DNA from: Roseburia sp.
Lineage (GTDB): Bacteria; Bacillota; Clostridia; Lachnospirales; Lachnospiraceae
NCBI GenBank assembly: GCA_017937095.1
Contig: JAGBEG010000013.1
Span: 310,001-374,000 of the forward strand
DNA: 64,000 bases
Direction: 5' to 3'
The position numbers and the translations under genes were made by a program. Of this stretch, positions 50,289-58,354 are shown piece by piece. The notes beneath the pieces are model-generated. The model saw nothing but the letters and a program-made list of their open reading frames with translations. It did no database searches and had not been told where the DNA came from. The first letter of the stretch is position 1, and every line of letters starts with the position of its first letter.

Positions 50289-50870
50289 GTAGAGTTACAA
50301 TAGATGTGACACCGTGCTACTATACAAAAACGGTTGAATCCTATAGAATTTTAATTGCCAAACCAAAAGTCTATAAAAAGGAACTCAACCGTCATGAATA
50401 CTATAACACATTCTCAACAATATTTGCCACATGAAATTAACACAAAATTCTATGCCTTTAAACTTTATCGCACTGGAGTCGGTGTCTCCTTTGTTTGCAG
50501 GCGATACCATATTTCCAAATCATCCCTGCTCCGCTGGAATAAGAAATTTGACGGCTCTTTATATCGTGTTTATCATAGACTTGGTTACTCCGGCTATACT
50601 CCTTCTGCAAAAAGAGAGCATACCCACCCCTACGATACGCCAATAGAATTAAGTGCCAAATGGATGTAAAATACGTTCTCGCTATCTGCTACACCAGACA
50701 AGCTCCACAAAAATTTTACCATTATACCGTTATTGACGAAGCTTCCAAGAAACGATTTATTTATCCTTACATGGAACAAAGCAACTATTCAACGATGGAT
50801 TTCCTTAAAAGAGCCATTCTCTATTTCGGGTATCCACCTCTGATTCTGCAACCATATGTCCATGAAATGT
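50289..50870 (+). mobile_element. Remnant of a second, diverged IS of the same family
   Basis: TGTAGAGTTACAATAGATGTG at 50289 resembles the left end of the neighbouring IS. The following transposase fragments (CRRYHISKSSLLRWNKKFDG; then FYHYTVIDEASKKRFIYPYM) match an HTH and part of a DDE core. A large internal deletion joins the two and the 3' end is missing. The 94 bases between this and the previous remnant show nothing else. Confidence 0.82.
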
Positions 50871-50915
50871 TGGTGTCACACCATTACCTAATATACACAT
50901 CTTTTCAAAGCTATC

Positions 50916-51686
50916 TTATAACTTTCTTGCCTTTATACAAAATGAAATCGGCAACATCTTTGCTTTCTTTGTTTTTGGATCAACCTCACCCATAGCATTT
51001 AATGATTTCTCATCTGACTCTTCCACTAATTGCTCTATCATAAATCCAGCTTTTGCCTATGCATTAATATATGTTGAAATCTTTCTATTACACAGAACAA
51101 TTTCACTATCATGCACAGGCATTTTAAAGTATGATTCATCGTAATAGCTCTTCGTCATTACCAACTTTTCATCCTCAAAAGCCTCCTTACGTTCATCACA
51201 TGACCACGCCACACAATAATTCAATGTATGATGCCAGCTAAATATAAATATACCATCCTTTTTCAAATACGAAGCAATCTTATCAAATGTGCCTTGCAAA
51301 TCTATTGTCCAACCAATACCATATATGGAATATACATAATCAAAATAATCATTAGGTACATCAAGTTCATCTTCCATCTTCGAACATATCAGTTTTGCCG
51401 AATGACCTCTGGTCTTCAGAAGTTTAGCTGCATTATCCAGTTGCTTTTGTGATAAATCAACTCCCCATAGCTCCTCTGCACCTTTTTCAGCATTGTATTT
51501 TAAAGAATGTCCACTTCCACAGCATATCTCCAACATTTTCTTCCCTGTAACATCACCAAACAAGTGTAAATCATCTTCTGTTGGAAATCTTACCCCATAC
51601 ACCGGAAGCGCTGTTGTTCCATACCACAAATCAGCATGGTCATTCCAATATGTTCTATTACACTCAATTATCTCTTCTTTTTTCAT
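50916..51686 (-). pseudogene. Class I SAM-dependent methyltransferase with an in-frame amber codon
   Basis: Residues 1-209 contain the SAM-binding motif MLEICCGSGHSLKYNAEKG and WGVDLSQKQL. A TAG at 51057-51059 interrupts the frame after KISTYINA, but the same frame goes on with AKAGFMIEQLVEESDEKSLN and ends at 50916 with a natural-looking tail, for 256 codons in all. The simplest reading is a recent nonsense mutation; the SAM-binding core would remain in the shortened product. Confidence 0.85.
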
Positions 51687-51695
51687 ATATTCTTC

Positions 51696-52538
51696 CTACC
51701 TTAATCCTATCCCTTTTAAAACCTCATTTGTTGTGATTCCTGCATAACAGTATTCCAGTTCCTGCTTGCTGACTGGCAACAGTTTGTATTCTCCAAGCTT
51801 AATTATTAAATAATTTAATCTAAGTTTCTCAGCATTTCTTATAATTGATTCTTTTACAGATGTCTTCTTAATATTGTCCACATTGGCTATAATATTCTCA
51901 AGTGTTCCAAGCTCTTCAAGTAACATAGCCGCTGTCTTAACCCCAACTTTCTCTGCTCCCTTTATATTGTCTGCTGCATCACCTACAAGCGATTTAAAAT
52001 CCGCATACTGTTCAGGTACAATACCAAACTTGTCCATAACATATTCAGGTGTGCAAATAACAGTTTTTTCGCCACGATATCTAAGCACGGATACATTATT
52101 TGTTATTAATTGAAAAAAATCGCTATCAAACGATGAAATAATAATTTCCATTTGTTGACCAAATGATAAAGCATAACTGGCTATAAGATCGTCAGCCTCA
52201 CAATCCGTAGTTTCTATATGTTTAATTCCAAGATAATCCAACGCATTATATACATCCTGCAATTGTGAAAATGGATTTTCTTCCTCACCTACTGTACTAT
52301 AATCAATTCGATTGGCTTTATATTCTGAATCAAGATCACATCGCTCATTTTCATGTTCTCCATCAAACACTACAAACATATGTGAAGGTTCCACCTTGCG
52401 AATTATTTTTAACATAGCACCCACAAAACCGAGTGTTCCTTGAATTGCTTTTCCCTGATTATTTACTATTCTTGCAGGCATACCAAAAAACATCTGAAAT
52501 AATAAGTTACTGCCATCAATAATTAAAAGTTTCTCCAT
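51696..52538 (-). CDS. Stand-alone 5'-3' exonuclease / flap endonuclease (PolA N-terminal-like)
   Basis: 280 residues matching the N-terminal nuclease domain of DNA polymerase I: LLIIDGSNLLFQMFFGMP, MFVVFDGEHENERCDLDSEY, TTDCEADDLIASYA and SFDSDFFQLI provide the metal-binding acids; VGDAADNIKGAEKVGVKTAA is the helix-hairpin-helix. It would remove RNA or flap strands at replication forks. Only nine bases separate it from the methyltransferase gene. ATG 52538 follows AAAGGGGAAATA. As a single-domain protein in an accessory region it may belong to a mobile element. Confidence 0.92.
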   Translation of the reverse strand: MEKLLIIDGSNLLFQMFFGMPARIVNNQGKAIQGTLGFVGAMLKIIRKVEPSHMFVVFDGEHENERCDLDSEYKANRIDYSTVGEEENPFSQLQDVYNALDYLGIKHIETTDCEADDLIASYALSFGQQMEIIISSFDSDFFQLITNNVSVLRYRGEKTVICTPEYVMDKFGIVPEQYADFKSLVGDAADNIKGAEKVGVKTAAMLLEELGTLENIIANVDNIKKTSVKESIIRNAEKLRLNYLIIKLGEYKLLPVSKQELEYCYAGITTNEVLKGIGLR

Positions 52539-52599
52539 TATTTCCCCTTTATTCCATAACCACATTGCTACTATGTTCTATGCAACTATTACTCCGCCC

Positions 52600-52692
52600 A
52601 CAAATAGCGCCAAAGTAGCGCCATTTGATAAAACAAATGCCGGAAACCCGCATAAATAAAATACAGGTTTTCGGCATTGCTGTCGGTTATTC
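52600..52692 (-). repeat. Hairpin-bearing repeat, copy B
   Basis: Second copy of the element at 47430-47520, with the extra bases AATAAAAT in the loop. The hairpin arms are AATGCCGGAAACCCG and CAGGTTTTCGGCATT. Confidence 0.8.
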
Positions 52693-52697
52693 AAACT

Positions 52698-52762
52698 CGG
52701 CGTGTCCTTCGCTACTATTAACTGTATTTGTTTAAGTTTTATACAAATACACGCCGTTTTTT
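52698..52762 (+). terminator. Large inverted repeat with a plus-strand U-run
   Basis: CGGCGTGT...ATTTGT and ACAAAT-ACACGCCG are mutually complementary, with TTTTTT following on the plus strand. All nearby genes are on the minus strand, so it may end an unannotated plus-strand RNA. The rest of the 320-base gap (52539-52859) holds only repeat copy B. Confidence 0.6.
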
Positions 52763-52859
52763 ACTTCAATTACATCAATTATTCTGGCTTGCTGATTTTC
52801 TGTTACCAAAATGTTGCCATCACTCCAAAGCCAATCAATCTACATTATATCAAATGATT

Positions 52860-53996
52860 TTATTTCTTTAATAAAATATCAAGATACATTGTTCCTTCGG
52901 TTTGAAGAGCAGCCTGAATATGTTTACTTAAATTAGGAACATCCCGCTCTATTGTTGATTTCCATAAATTCCGATCATAATCGTACACTCTCATAAGATT
53001 GTCAACATCAAAAATTGCGGGTGTTCCTTTTGCTCTAATAAGAACAACTCGCTTTTTAAAAGCAATCGCAAGCCCTAGTTCAAACAACACATTAGGATTA
53101 TGCTCTGTTAAATCTGCTAATATAATCTGAGCATTATATATGTCGCTCACAATAGTACTGTGAATAATATCACTACCAGACCTTTTAGCTGTCTTCGGTG
53201 TCAATCCAGCCTCCACTGCTGCTGGAACCAAAAGGCTACTATAGACCTCGTCAAAATATCCTTTAGGATATTCTGCCGTTTTTTCAGAAAACGGCATGAT
53301 AACAAACAATTCACCTGTATTTTCTTGATTAATATTATCTATGTGATTGTTTTGTGTATTAAAAGCAGATGCAATTGATAAAACATTCTGCCCCATCTGC
53401 CTATTCTGATTGAGCAATTCTATATTACTCTTAAAAATATTGAGAAACTCTTGATGATACATTGTATCAATATTAAAATTTTCTTTTAATGTATTACAAA
53501 AATATCTATCCTCTGGATAAGAACTTCCCTGATAATAGTCATAAACACTTTTAAAAACTTCAACATTGCAAAAAGCATCCCATATTGCTTGTGCTTCATC
53601 CTCTGCCGACTCTGGAAATGCAATTTTTCTCCCAAGCGCTGTCAATTCAATTGTTTTGGCCCTACTAGTTCCAGTAGTAAAACCATAATCACGAGAAGCC
53701 GAGGTCAAATAAAAGAAACTATTCGTTCCTTTAGATGTATTTAACGCAGTTGCAACATGCTCCACCAACCAAGGATTTCCTGCATTCTGTGCACCTATAA
53801 CTTTAGGAATTTGCATAGATTCTTTTATAGAGAATTGAGGAAATGCGCGGACTGGCTTAGTTGGTCTACCTCTTTTTTTCCCTGCTTCACTATCAACTGT
53901 ATTTTCTTTGTGTAAGGATTCTTTATCAAGCTGTTCTGTTCCTATTTCTGGTGCACTTTCTAAATCAACAATTTTATCTTCTGTTAATTCACTCAT
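52860..53996 (-). CDS. Protein with C-terminal NDT/TIR-like nucleotide-binding domain, defence candidate
   Basis: 378 residues. The acidic N-terminus is followed by a basic GKKRGRPTKPVRAFP patch and a helical middle domain (~60-230). The C-terminal ~150 residues (LFVIMPFSEKTAEYPKGYFD; SDIYNAQIILADLTEHNPNV; LFELGLAIAFKKRVVLI) look like the nucleoside 2-deoxyribosyltransferase/TIR-like fold found in several immune effectors that act on nucleotides or NAD+. Substrate and trigger are unknown. It is a single gene between repeats. Confidence 0.75.
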   Translation of the reverse strand: MSELTEDKIVDLESAPEIGTEQLDKESLHKENTVDSEAGKKRGRPTKPVRAFPQFSIKESMQIPKVIGAQNAGNPWLVEHVATALNTSKGTNSFFYLTSASRDYGFTTGTSRAKTIELTALGRKIAFPESAEDEAQAIWDAFCNVEVFKSVYDYYQGSSYPEDRYFCNTLKENFNIDTMYHQEFLNIFKSNIELLNQNRQMGQNVLSIASAFNTQNNHIDNINQENTGELFVIMPFSEKTAEYPKGYFDEVYSSLLVPAAVEAGLTPKTAKRSGSDIIHSTIVSDIYNAQIILADLTEHNPNVLFELGLAIAFKKRVVLIRAKGTPAIFDVDNLMRVYDYDRNLWKSTIERDVPNLSKHIQAALQTEGTMYLDILLKK

Positions 53997-54176
53997 ACAT
54001 ATATCCCTCCCATTTGTTCATCCGCAAAATACAGTAGGTTTTTATCTTAACCCAATATCTTTTCTGGCAACAAAAAAATCTATAAAACTAATTAACCCTT
54101 GTAATCAGTATACTACATATAATATTCTAAACTAACTACTATGCAAAATAATCTATACGCTTTCGTACTATTCAAA

Positions 54177-54298
54177 CTCCTCGGCGGATAACTTGAACTG
54201 GCTGTTTTTCTCTGATTTTTAGCAGATTTATTATCCGTATTCTTCAAAAAATGTTCTCGTATTTGTGCCAGTCCAAATTTTAGAGCCAAAATAGAGCC
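54177..54298 (-). repeat. Dispersed repeat, copy B (partner at 47519-47635)
   Basis: The same landmarks as in copy A appear in the same order (CTCCTCGGCGGATAA, TGATTTTTAG, ATTCTTCAAAAAATG, AAAATAGAGCC). Copies A and B enclose the 47.6-54.2 kb block. The remaining part of 53997-54378 holds no gene. Confidence 0.75.
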
Positions 54299-54335
54299 AG
54301 CCAGAACTGTCATTTTCTCTTTGTCCGCCCTATCT

Positions 54336-54355
54336 ACATGGCGCTAGCGCCATGT
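54336..54355. repeat. 20-bp perfect palindrome, copy 2
   Basis: ACATGGCGCTAGCGCCATGT reads the same on both strands. It lies just after the stop codon of the ToxN-like gene. It resembles the palindrome at 49088-49107 (17 of 20 positions). Confidence 0.9.
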
Positions 54356-54378
54356 AATTATTATATCAACAAGAAAAT

Positions 54379-54849
54379 CTATCTGCGTTCCCTCAGCTTC
54401 TCCAATATCGCCATAACGTCCGGCTGCATTGGAGTGAATTTGATACCACGCTTCAACATACCCATGACTTTTCTCGCTTTCTGCTCAATTTCTCTGGCAG
54501 TATGCTCACTCGTCAACATCAGATGATTTCCGGCGATTGTATATTCCCGTTCTATGTATTCCTCCGTTATCGGAAACATATCCTGTATCAAAAATGCGCT
54601 CTCCCGACTGTCGTCCAGTTTGACGATATGGAGAATATCACAGGGTTTCCCCGCTTTTTCCTTTTTCTCCATAATCCGTTTGTATTTATCAATGCGGCTG
54701 GACAACGGTATCATCCAATATATCCCAATACTTGTATCTTCAAAGCAGTAATAATGCGGTCTGTTTCCTGCCTTATTTCCTTTGAGATACGGGTCTGGCA
54801 TATCTTCAAAAAATTTATCCTTAATAATGTAAAAGCCTGTTTTCTTCAT
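54379..54849 (-). CDS. cptN: Type III toxin, ToxN/AbiQ family endoribonuclease (CptN-like)
   Basis: 156 residues with the ToxN family layout: start GFYIIKDKFFEDMPDPYLKG, then GNRPHYYCFE, IYWMIPLSSRIDKYKRIMEK and DILHIVKLDDSRESAFLIQD. Such toxins cut cellular mRNA and are held inactive by short RNAs that they excise from a repeat transcript. The upstream order (promoter, two 45-base repeats, terminator, toxin gene) at 54869-55035 is that of type III systems. Two 45-base repeats fit the CptIN group as I recall it. ATG 54849 behind AGGACAGGCAA. Confidence 0.93.
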   Translation of the reverse strand: MKKTGFYIIKDKFFEDMPDPYLKGNKAGNRPHYYCFEDTSIGIYWMIPLSSRIDKYKRIMEKKEKAGKPCDILHIVKLDDSRESAFLIQDMFPITEEYIEREYTIAGNHLMLTSEHTAREIEQKARKVMGMLKRGIKFTPMQPDVMAILEKLRERR

Positions 54850-54868
54850 TTGCCTGTCCTCATTACGG

Positions 54869-54897
54869 AAAAGTCCCTCGCCTTGCGGCGAAGGACT
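54869..54897 (-). terminator. Attenuating terminator between cptI and cptN
   Basis: On the minus strand AGTCCTTCGCC, loop GCAA, GGCGAGGGACT and TTTT. In type III systems this hairpin keeps antitoxin RNA in excess over toxin mRNA. Confidence 0.92.
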
Positions 54898-54899
54898 AT

Positions 54900-54989
54900 A
54901 CTTTCAACCCAACCATTTATATACCGCATATCGGTCAGCGGTAAACTTTCAACCCGACCATTTATATACCACATATCGGTCAGTGGTAA
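54900..54989 (-). ncRNA. cptI: Type III antitoxin RNA, two 45-nt repeats
   Basis: Two tandem 45-base units (54945-54989 and 54900-54944 in transcription order) differ at only three positions. Each contains GACCGATATGYGGTATATAA on the minus strand. They lie between a consensus promoter and the terminator ahead of the toxin gene. A partial third unit (ACTTTC) follows the promoter. Confidence 0.92.
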
Positions 54990-55006
54990 ACTTTCTTTGT
55001 ACCTAC

Positions 55007-55035
55007 ATTCTAGCAAGCGCAAAGAGGAAAGTCAA
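55007..55035 (-). promoter_or_regulatory. Promoter of the cptIN operon
   Basis: On the minus strand TTGACT (55030-55035), 17 bases, TAGAAT (55007-55012). Transcription should begin near 55000, at the first repeat. The IS target duplication begins five bases upstream of the -35 box. Confidence 0.9.
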
Positions 55036-55064
55036 TAGGGCTTTCCATTAAAATTTTATGCTCC

Positions 55065-56133
55065 TGTAGGATTACAATACATGTGTTACAACTGAATAAT
55101 TAAAAAGCAGAGATACTGCCTTTGTGTTATATTTAAGTCACCACAACAAAAATCCAACAAAAGGAGTTCTCTGCTATGTCCACTATAACACAAGATATGA
55201 AGTATCGTCTATCACTGATTCGCTATGCTGAAAAATATGGTGTTACAAAAGCTGCCATCAAATACAAAACTAACCGGCAGTACATTTATCGCTGGAAACG
55301 CCGCTATGACGGTTCTATTGAATCCCTCCGCGAACTTTCCAGACGCCCGCATCATCATCCGAACCGACATACACCGAAAGAAATCAAGCTCATTTCTGAT
55401 ATGCGCAGACGTAATCCGGATGCAGGACTTGTTGTTTTCTGGGTCAAGCTTATGCAGCGGGGCTATACCCGCTCTATCCCCGGTCTTTACCGTTTTCTGC
55501 GCAAACGAGATATGATGGCTAAAAAACCTGCAAACCCGAAATATATTGCCAAACCTTATGAGCAGATGTCTTATCCCGGACAGCGGGTTCAAATTGATGT
55601 AAAATTCGTTCCTTCCGCATGTCTGGTAAATGAAGCAAGAGGACAAAAGTTTTATCAGTATACCGCTATTGATGAATACTCTCGCTGGCGTTTTGTAGAA
55701 GCTTTTGAAGAACATAGTACTTTTTCCTCCATGCGTTTCCTACAGCACCTGATAAAAGCCTTTCCTGCGCCCATTGAATGCGTACAGACCGATAATGGAA
55801 CCGAGTTTACAAAACGTTTTTCTTCTAATGTGCAGGAAGGAAATCTCACACTTTTCGAAGAAGAATTGATGAAACACGGGATTCGCCATAAGCTGATCCG
55901 CCCCTTTACGCCACGACATAATGGCAAAGTAGAACGCAGTCATCGCAAGGATAACGAAAGATTTTATGCAACGCATACTTTTTATTCCTTTGCTGATTTT
56001 GCAAAACAGCTTCAGGTATACAACAAGCGGGACTATAACCGTTTTCCAATGCGACCTCTGGGCTGGAAATCACCACAGGCTGTCTTAAAGGCTTTTATTG
56101 AGGATGGTGTAACATATGTTTGACAAACCCACA
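55065..56133 (+). mobile_element. Complete single-ORF IS (IS481/IS1202-like), 1069 bp, with 25-bp target duplication
   Basis: Imperfect 26-bp inverted repeats bound the element: 55065-55090 (TGTAGGATTACAATACATGT...) and 56108-56133 (complement TGTGGGTTTGTCAAACATAT...). Exactly repeated 25-base flanks, 55040-55064 and 56134-56158 (GCTTTCCATTAAAATTTT...), are a target duplication. The transposase is intact. A truncated sibling lies at 49759. Confidence 0.93.
55176..56123 (+). CDS. DDE transposase, IS481-like
   Basis: 315 residues. The N-terminal HTH (AEKYGVTKAAIKYKTNRQYI, then YRWKRRYDG) is followed by an integrase-core domain with catalytic Asp in VQIDVKF, Asp in VQTDNGTEF and Glu in HNGKVERSHRKDN. 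It cuts and joins the element ends. It has no programmed frameshift, unlike IS3. ATG 55176 follows AAAGGAGTTCTCTGCT. The family is set by architecture; the long target duplication points toward IS1202-like elements. Confidence 0.93.
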   Translation: MSTITQDMKYRLSLIRYAEKYGVTKAAIKYKTNRQYIYRWKRRYDGSIESLRELSRRPHHHPNRHTPKEIKLISDMRRRNPDAGLVVFWVKLMQRGYTRSIPGLYRFLRKRDMMAKKPANPKYIAKPYEQMSYPGQRVQIDVKFVPSACLVNEARGQKFYQYTAIDEYSRWRFVEAFEEHSTFSSMRFLQHLIKAFPAPIECVQTDNGTEFTKRFSSNVQEGNLTLFEEELMKHGIRHKLIRPFTPRHNGKVERSHRKDNERFYATHTFYSFADFAKQLQVYNKRDYNRFPMRPLGWKSPQAVLKAFIEDGVTYV

Positions 56134-56223
56134 GCTTTCCATTAAAATTTTATGCTCCATAACGAGAATTATACACTATTTTTGGTTATTTATTTCGCCA
56201 AACCAAAATTCAAATACACCACA

Positions 56224-57903
56224 TCAAGAAATAACATCTCCATTTTTTATTTCATCAAACATTTCCTTCACAGAAGGAGCATTCTTTGTCAATTTCTTAA
56301 TGCTTAAATCTTCTGCCTTATTATTAGCTAAACGGAGTTGATTCTCAGACGAAAGCAGTGCTTCTCTTGTCTTTTGCAAGTGCGAAATTGTTTTATCAAT
56401 CTCGTCAATCGCAGTCTTAAATTTATCACTGGCAATTCTATAGTTGCGTGCAAATCCCTCTTTAAAGGCATTCATGTTGTCTTCAAAATTCAAAATATCT
56501 ATCTGCTGATGCTTTGCTAGTTCTAATTCTTGACGATATTTTAACGAATTCAACGCTGCATTTCGCAACAATGTAATAAGCGGAATAAAAAATTGAGGGC
56601 GTATTACATACATTTTTTCATATCTGTAAGAAACATCTACAATACCATTATTATACAATTCATTATCAATTTCCAGCAAAGAAACCAGTACCGCATATTC
56701 ACATCCTTTTTCACGTCTATCTCTATCAAGTTCTTTAAAAAAATCCTCATTCTTGTGTTTAGTCACTGTTTCATCCATTTCATTTTTCATTTCAAACATA
56801 ATGGAGATAAACTCTATTCCTTCCGCTGATTCTCTAAAAAAAAAATCCCCTTTACTCCCTGTTTTCGTGTCATTATCTTTTTCAAAATATGCTGTTGGAA
56901 ATGCCGTCATTCTTAAAGAATTAAATTGATTCAAACAATGCTGCTCAAGACTTTCTCCTATCATTTTAGTAGATTGTCTTGCTTTAAAATCTTTATAATA
57001 CTCAATCAACTCATCTTTTGACTTAAGCTTGTCTTCATATTCTCTTTGCAAAGATTGTTCTTTTAATTGGTTTTCTGTATCTTTATTCGATAGTTGACTT
57101 TTTAATTCTGTAATTTCTGTTAATTTTTGAGAAAGTTCCTTTTCCTTCTCCTGAACCGCCTCTGAAACTGCCAGTTTCTTTTCTGTTTCACTATTTCCAA
57201 GTTTAGCTTTTAATTCTTCAATCATGCGATTTTTTTCTGTCAGTTCCTCGCTTTTTCTTTCTAATGCCTCTTGTTTTTCCTTATCCTTTTTATTAACAGC
57301 TTCACTAACCGCTAACTGTTTTTCGGTTTCACTCCCAGACATTTGAGCCTTTAGCTGCTCAATGACTTTATCCTTTTCTCTGTCCTCAGCAGAAAACTTT
57401 TCTTTCAACGCATTAATTTCTTCTATTTTCTTTGAAATTTCTTTTTCTTTACCACTAACCGCCTCAGAAATAGCTAGTTTCCTTTCATTTTCACTATTAT
57501 CTATTTGAGCTTTAAGTTGAGCAATCAAACGATCCTTGTCCGCTAATTCGTCATTTTTCTTTTCAACTACAAGTTCTCGTTCCTTATCCTTTTTATTAAT
57601 AGCTTCGCTTATTGCAAGCTGTTTCTCCGTCTCATTTCCAGATACTTGTGTCTTTAATTGTTCAATCAATTTGTCCCTCTCTACAAGTTCTGTTTCTTTT
57701 GAAGAAAGTAATTTATCAAACTCCTCTTGCTGCTTCATTTTAGCTAATTCTAAATCTTTTTCTTTCATTTCTTCAAAATTTTTTTCTCTTCGCTTGATTT
57801 CTTCATCAAATTCTTTATCTCTAACTTGTTGAACAATCTGTGCATAACCAGATTCATCAACCACAAAAACTTCTCCACAATTAGGACATTTAATCTCCTG
57901 CAT
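56224..57903 (-). CDS. DUF2130 protein with long internal coiled-coil repeats
   Basis: 559 residues. It starts with a zinc-ribbon-like EIKCPNCGEVFVVDE. Residues ~30-300 are a coiled coil built of repeats (EKQLAISEAINKKDKERELV; EKQLAVSEAVNKKDKEKQEA; EKKLAVSEAVQEKEKELSQK). The C-terminal ~250 residues are the DUF2130 domain, with a nuclease-like pattern GSKGDFFFRES followed by MFEMKNEMDE (possible D..ExK). The family has been suggested to be a PD-(D/E)XK nuclease but has no proven role. It lies between the IS and the mobilisable element. Confidence 0.9.
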   Translation of the reverse strand: MQEIKCPNCGEVFVVDESGYAQIVQQVRDKEFDEEIKRREKNFEEMKEKDLELAKMKQQEEFDKLLSSKETELVERDKLIEQLKTQVSGNETEKQLAISEAINKKDKERELVVEKKNDELADKDRLIAQLKAQIDNSENERKLAISEAVSGKEKEISKKIEEINALKEKFSAEDREKDKVIEQLKAQMSGSETEKQLAVSEAVNKKDKEKQEALERKSEELTEKNRMIEELKAKLGNSETEKKLAVSEAVQEKEKELSQKLTEITELKSQLSNKDTENQLKEQSLQREYEDKLKSKDELIEYYKDFKARQSTKMIGESLEQHCLNQFNSLRMTAFPTAYFEKDNDTKTGSKGDFFFRESAEGIEFISIMFEMKNEMDETVTKHKNEDFFKELDRDRREKGCEYAVLVSLLEIDNELYNNGIVDVSYRYEKMYVIRPQFFIPLITLLRNAALNSLKYRQELELAKHQQIDILNFEDNMNAFKEGFARNYRIASDKFKTAIDEIDKTISHLQKTREALLSSENQLRLANNKAEDLSIKKLTKNAPSVKEMFDEIKNGDVIS

Positions 57904-58025
57904 AGTCTTACATCCTTCCTATATGTATTTCTTCGCACTATGACTATCTTTATGCTCTAATTTTACCACAATATAGGAGATTTTTCCACAAGAAATAAGG
58001 GACACAGCCGCCATGCCCCAAATTT

Positions 58026-58340
58026 CTACCGTTCCAATGCTCTCTCTATTTTTTGCTTTTGCCCTTTCAAATCGTTCTGTTTCTCATACAAGCTGTCACG
58101 TTCTTTACAAAGTGATTTCATGCGCTCCAACTGCGCCCGCACTCCCTCCCGGCAATCTGGCTCTATCCGCTTATATTCCCCTGTCAGACTTCGTATTTCA
58201 TTATTATTTGATTTTATCTGCTCCGACACACATATCCAGTCAATCAGATTGCGTACTTCCATATCTGTATCGTACAAATCTGTTTCCGAAAGAATTTTCG
58301 CACACAGCCGAACCATGACTTTTTTCTCCATATCGGTCAC
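58026..58340 (-). CDS. Small helical protein downstream of the MobV relaxase
   Basis: 104 residues, mostly charged helix (RAQLERMKSLCKERDSLYEK). It begins with GTG 58340 behind GGAGGATTGATA, 14 bases after the relaxase gene, and is probably cotranscribed with it. Genes of this sort are frequent next to MobV relaxases in gut Firmicute elements, with no known role. Confidence 0.75.
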   Translation of the reverse strand: MTDMEKKVMVRLCAKILSETDLYDTDMEVRNLIDWICVSEQIKSNNNEIRSLTGEYKRIEPDCREGVRAQLERMKSLCKERDSLYEKQNDLKGQKQKIERALER

Positions 58341-58354
58341 TCTATCAATCCTCC

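Noticed and set aside
50916-52538. General stop-codon reassignment (TAG or TGA read as sense)
   Set aside because: TAG and TGA end other intact genes in this window (splB ends in TAG; lanE and the transposase end in TGA), so local nonsense mutations are simpler.
54900-54989. The two 45-bp repeats as a CRISPR array
   Set aside because: The units are directly adjacent without spacers and no cas gene is near; a type III antitoxin RNA explains them.
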